In this document: positions 6,031-6,047 of the stretch, piece by piece
Layout: the number at the start of each line of letters is the position of its first letter
How positions within the stretch are numbered: the first letter of the stretch is position 1
Origin: Acidobacteriota bacterium
GTDB taxonomy: Bacteria; Acidobacteriota; Aminicenantia; UBA2199
Reading direction: 5' to 3'
Assembly (NCBI GenBank): GCA_021817755.1
Contig: JAKAGC010000271.1
Coordinates: 1-6,047, forward strand
Length of the DNA stretch: 6,047 bases
Position numbers and translations under genes: made by a program
Notes under the pieces: generated by a model
Told to the model about the DNA's origin: nothing
Database searches by the model: none
What the model saw: only the letters and a program-made list of their open reading frames with translations

Positions 6031-6047
6031 TGAAACCCAACCAGAAA

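Overview
The window is bacterial DNA, apart from its last ~290 bp, which look foreign. G+C is low to moderate: about 41% by hand count over the aminotransferase coding region. A transmembrane histidine kinase paired with a GAFTGA-type enhancer-binding regulator suggests a Gram-negative or other didermal lineage. Spirochaete- or Fibrobacterota-like phyla are possible, but the sequence alone does not settle the phylum.

Layout. Minus strand, 3385 down to 1: an AlgB-like NtrC-family response regulator (3385-2006), a 240-bp gap holding a TTGCAA-rich dyad, then a KinB-like sensor kinase (1765 to beyond position 1, lacking only its extreme C-terminus). Regulator first and kinase second is the algB-kinB order known from Pseudomonas. 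Next comes about 1.1 kb without a convincing gene (3386-4529). It holds a weak promoter and dyad for the regulator, and a striking tandem array (about 3650-4337) of at least 16 units. Every unit is exactly 42 bp and is itself built from two related 21-bp halves rich in CTTC/GAAG inverted repeats. An AT-rich flank with a Fur-box-like 19-mer follows. Plus strand: a 188-aa Cys-rich protein with a Tat-like N-terminus (4530-5096), then a PLP-dependent class I/II aminotransferase (from 5321) with a textbook sigma70 promoter and Shine-Dalgarno sequence.

The aminotransferase breaks off after about 145 codons. From about 5741-5757 onward the sequence encodes, on the opposite strand, a two-helix membrane protein interrupted by an apparent +1 frameshift. 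G+C rises to about 50% there. This is best read as a chimeric join (assembly or clone artefact, or a genuine rearrangement) close to the contig end.

How the parts relate. The kinase probably senses an envelope signal through a helical periplasmic domain and phosphorylates Asp68 of the regulator, which would activate sigma54 promoters elsewhere. No clear -24/-12 promoter was seen in the window. The features most worth following up are the 42/21-bp array, the Fur-like site before the Cys-rich gene, and the chimeric right end.
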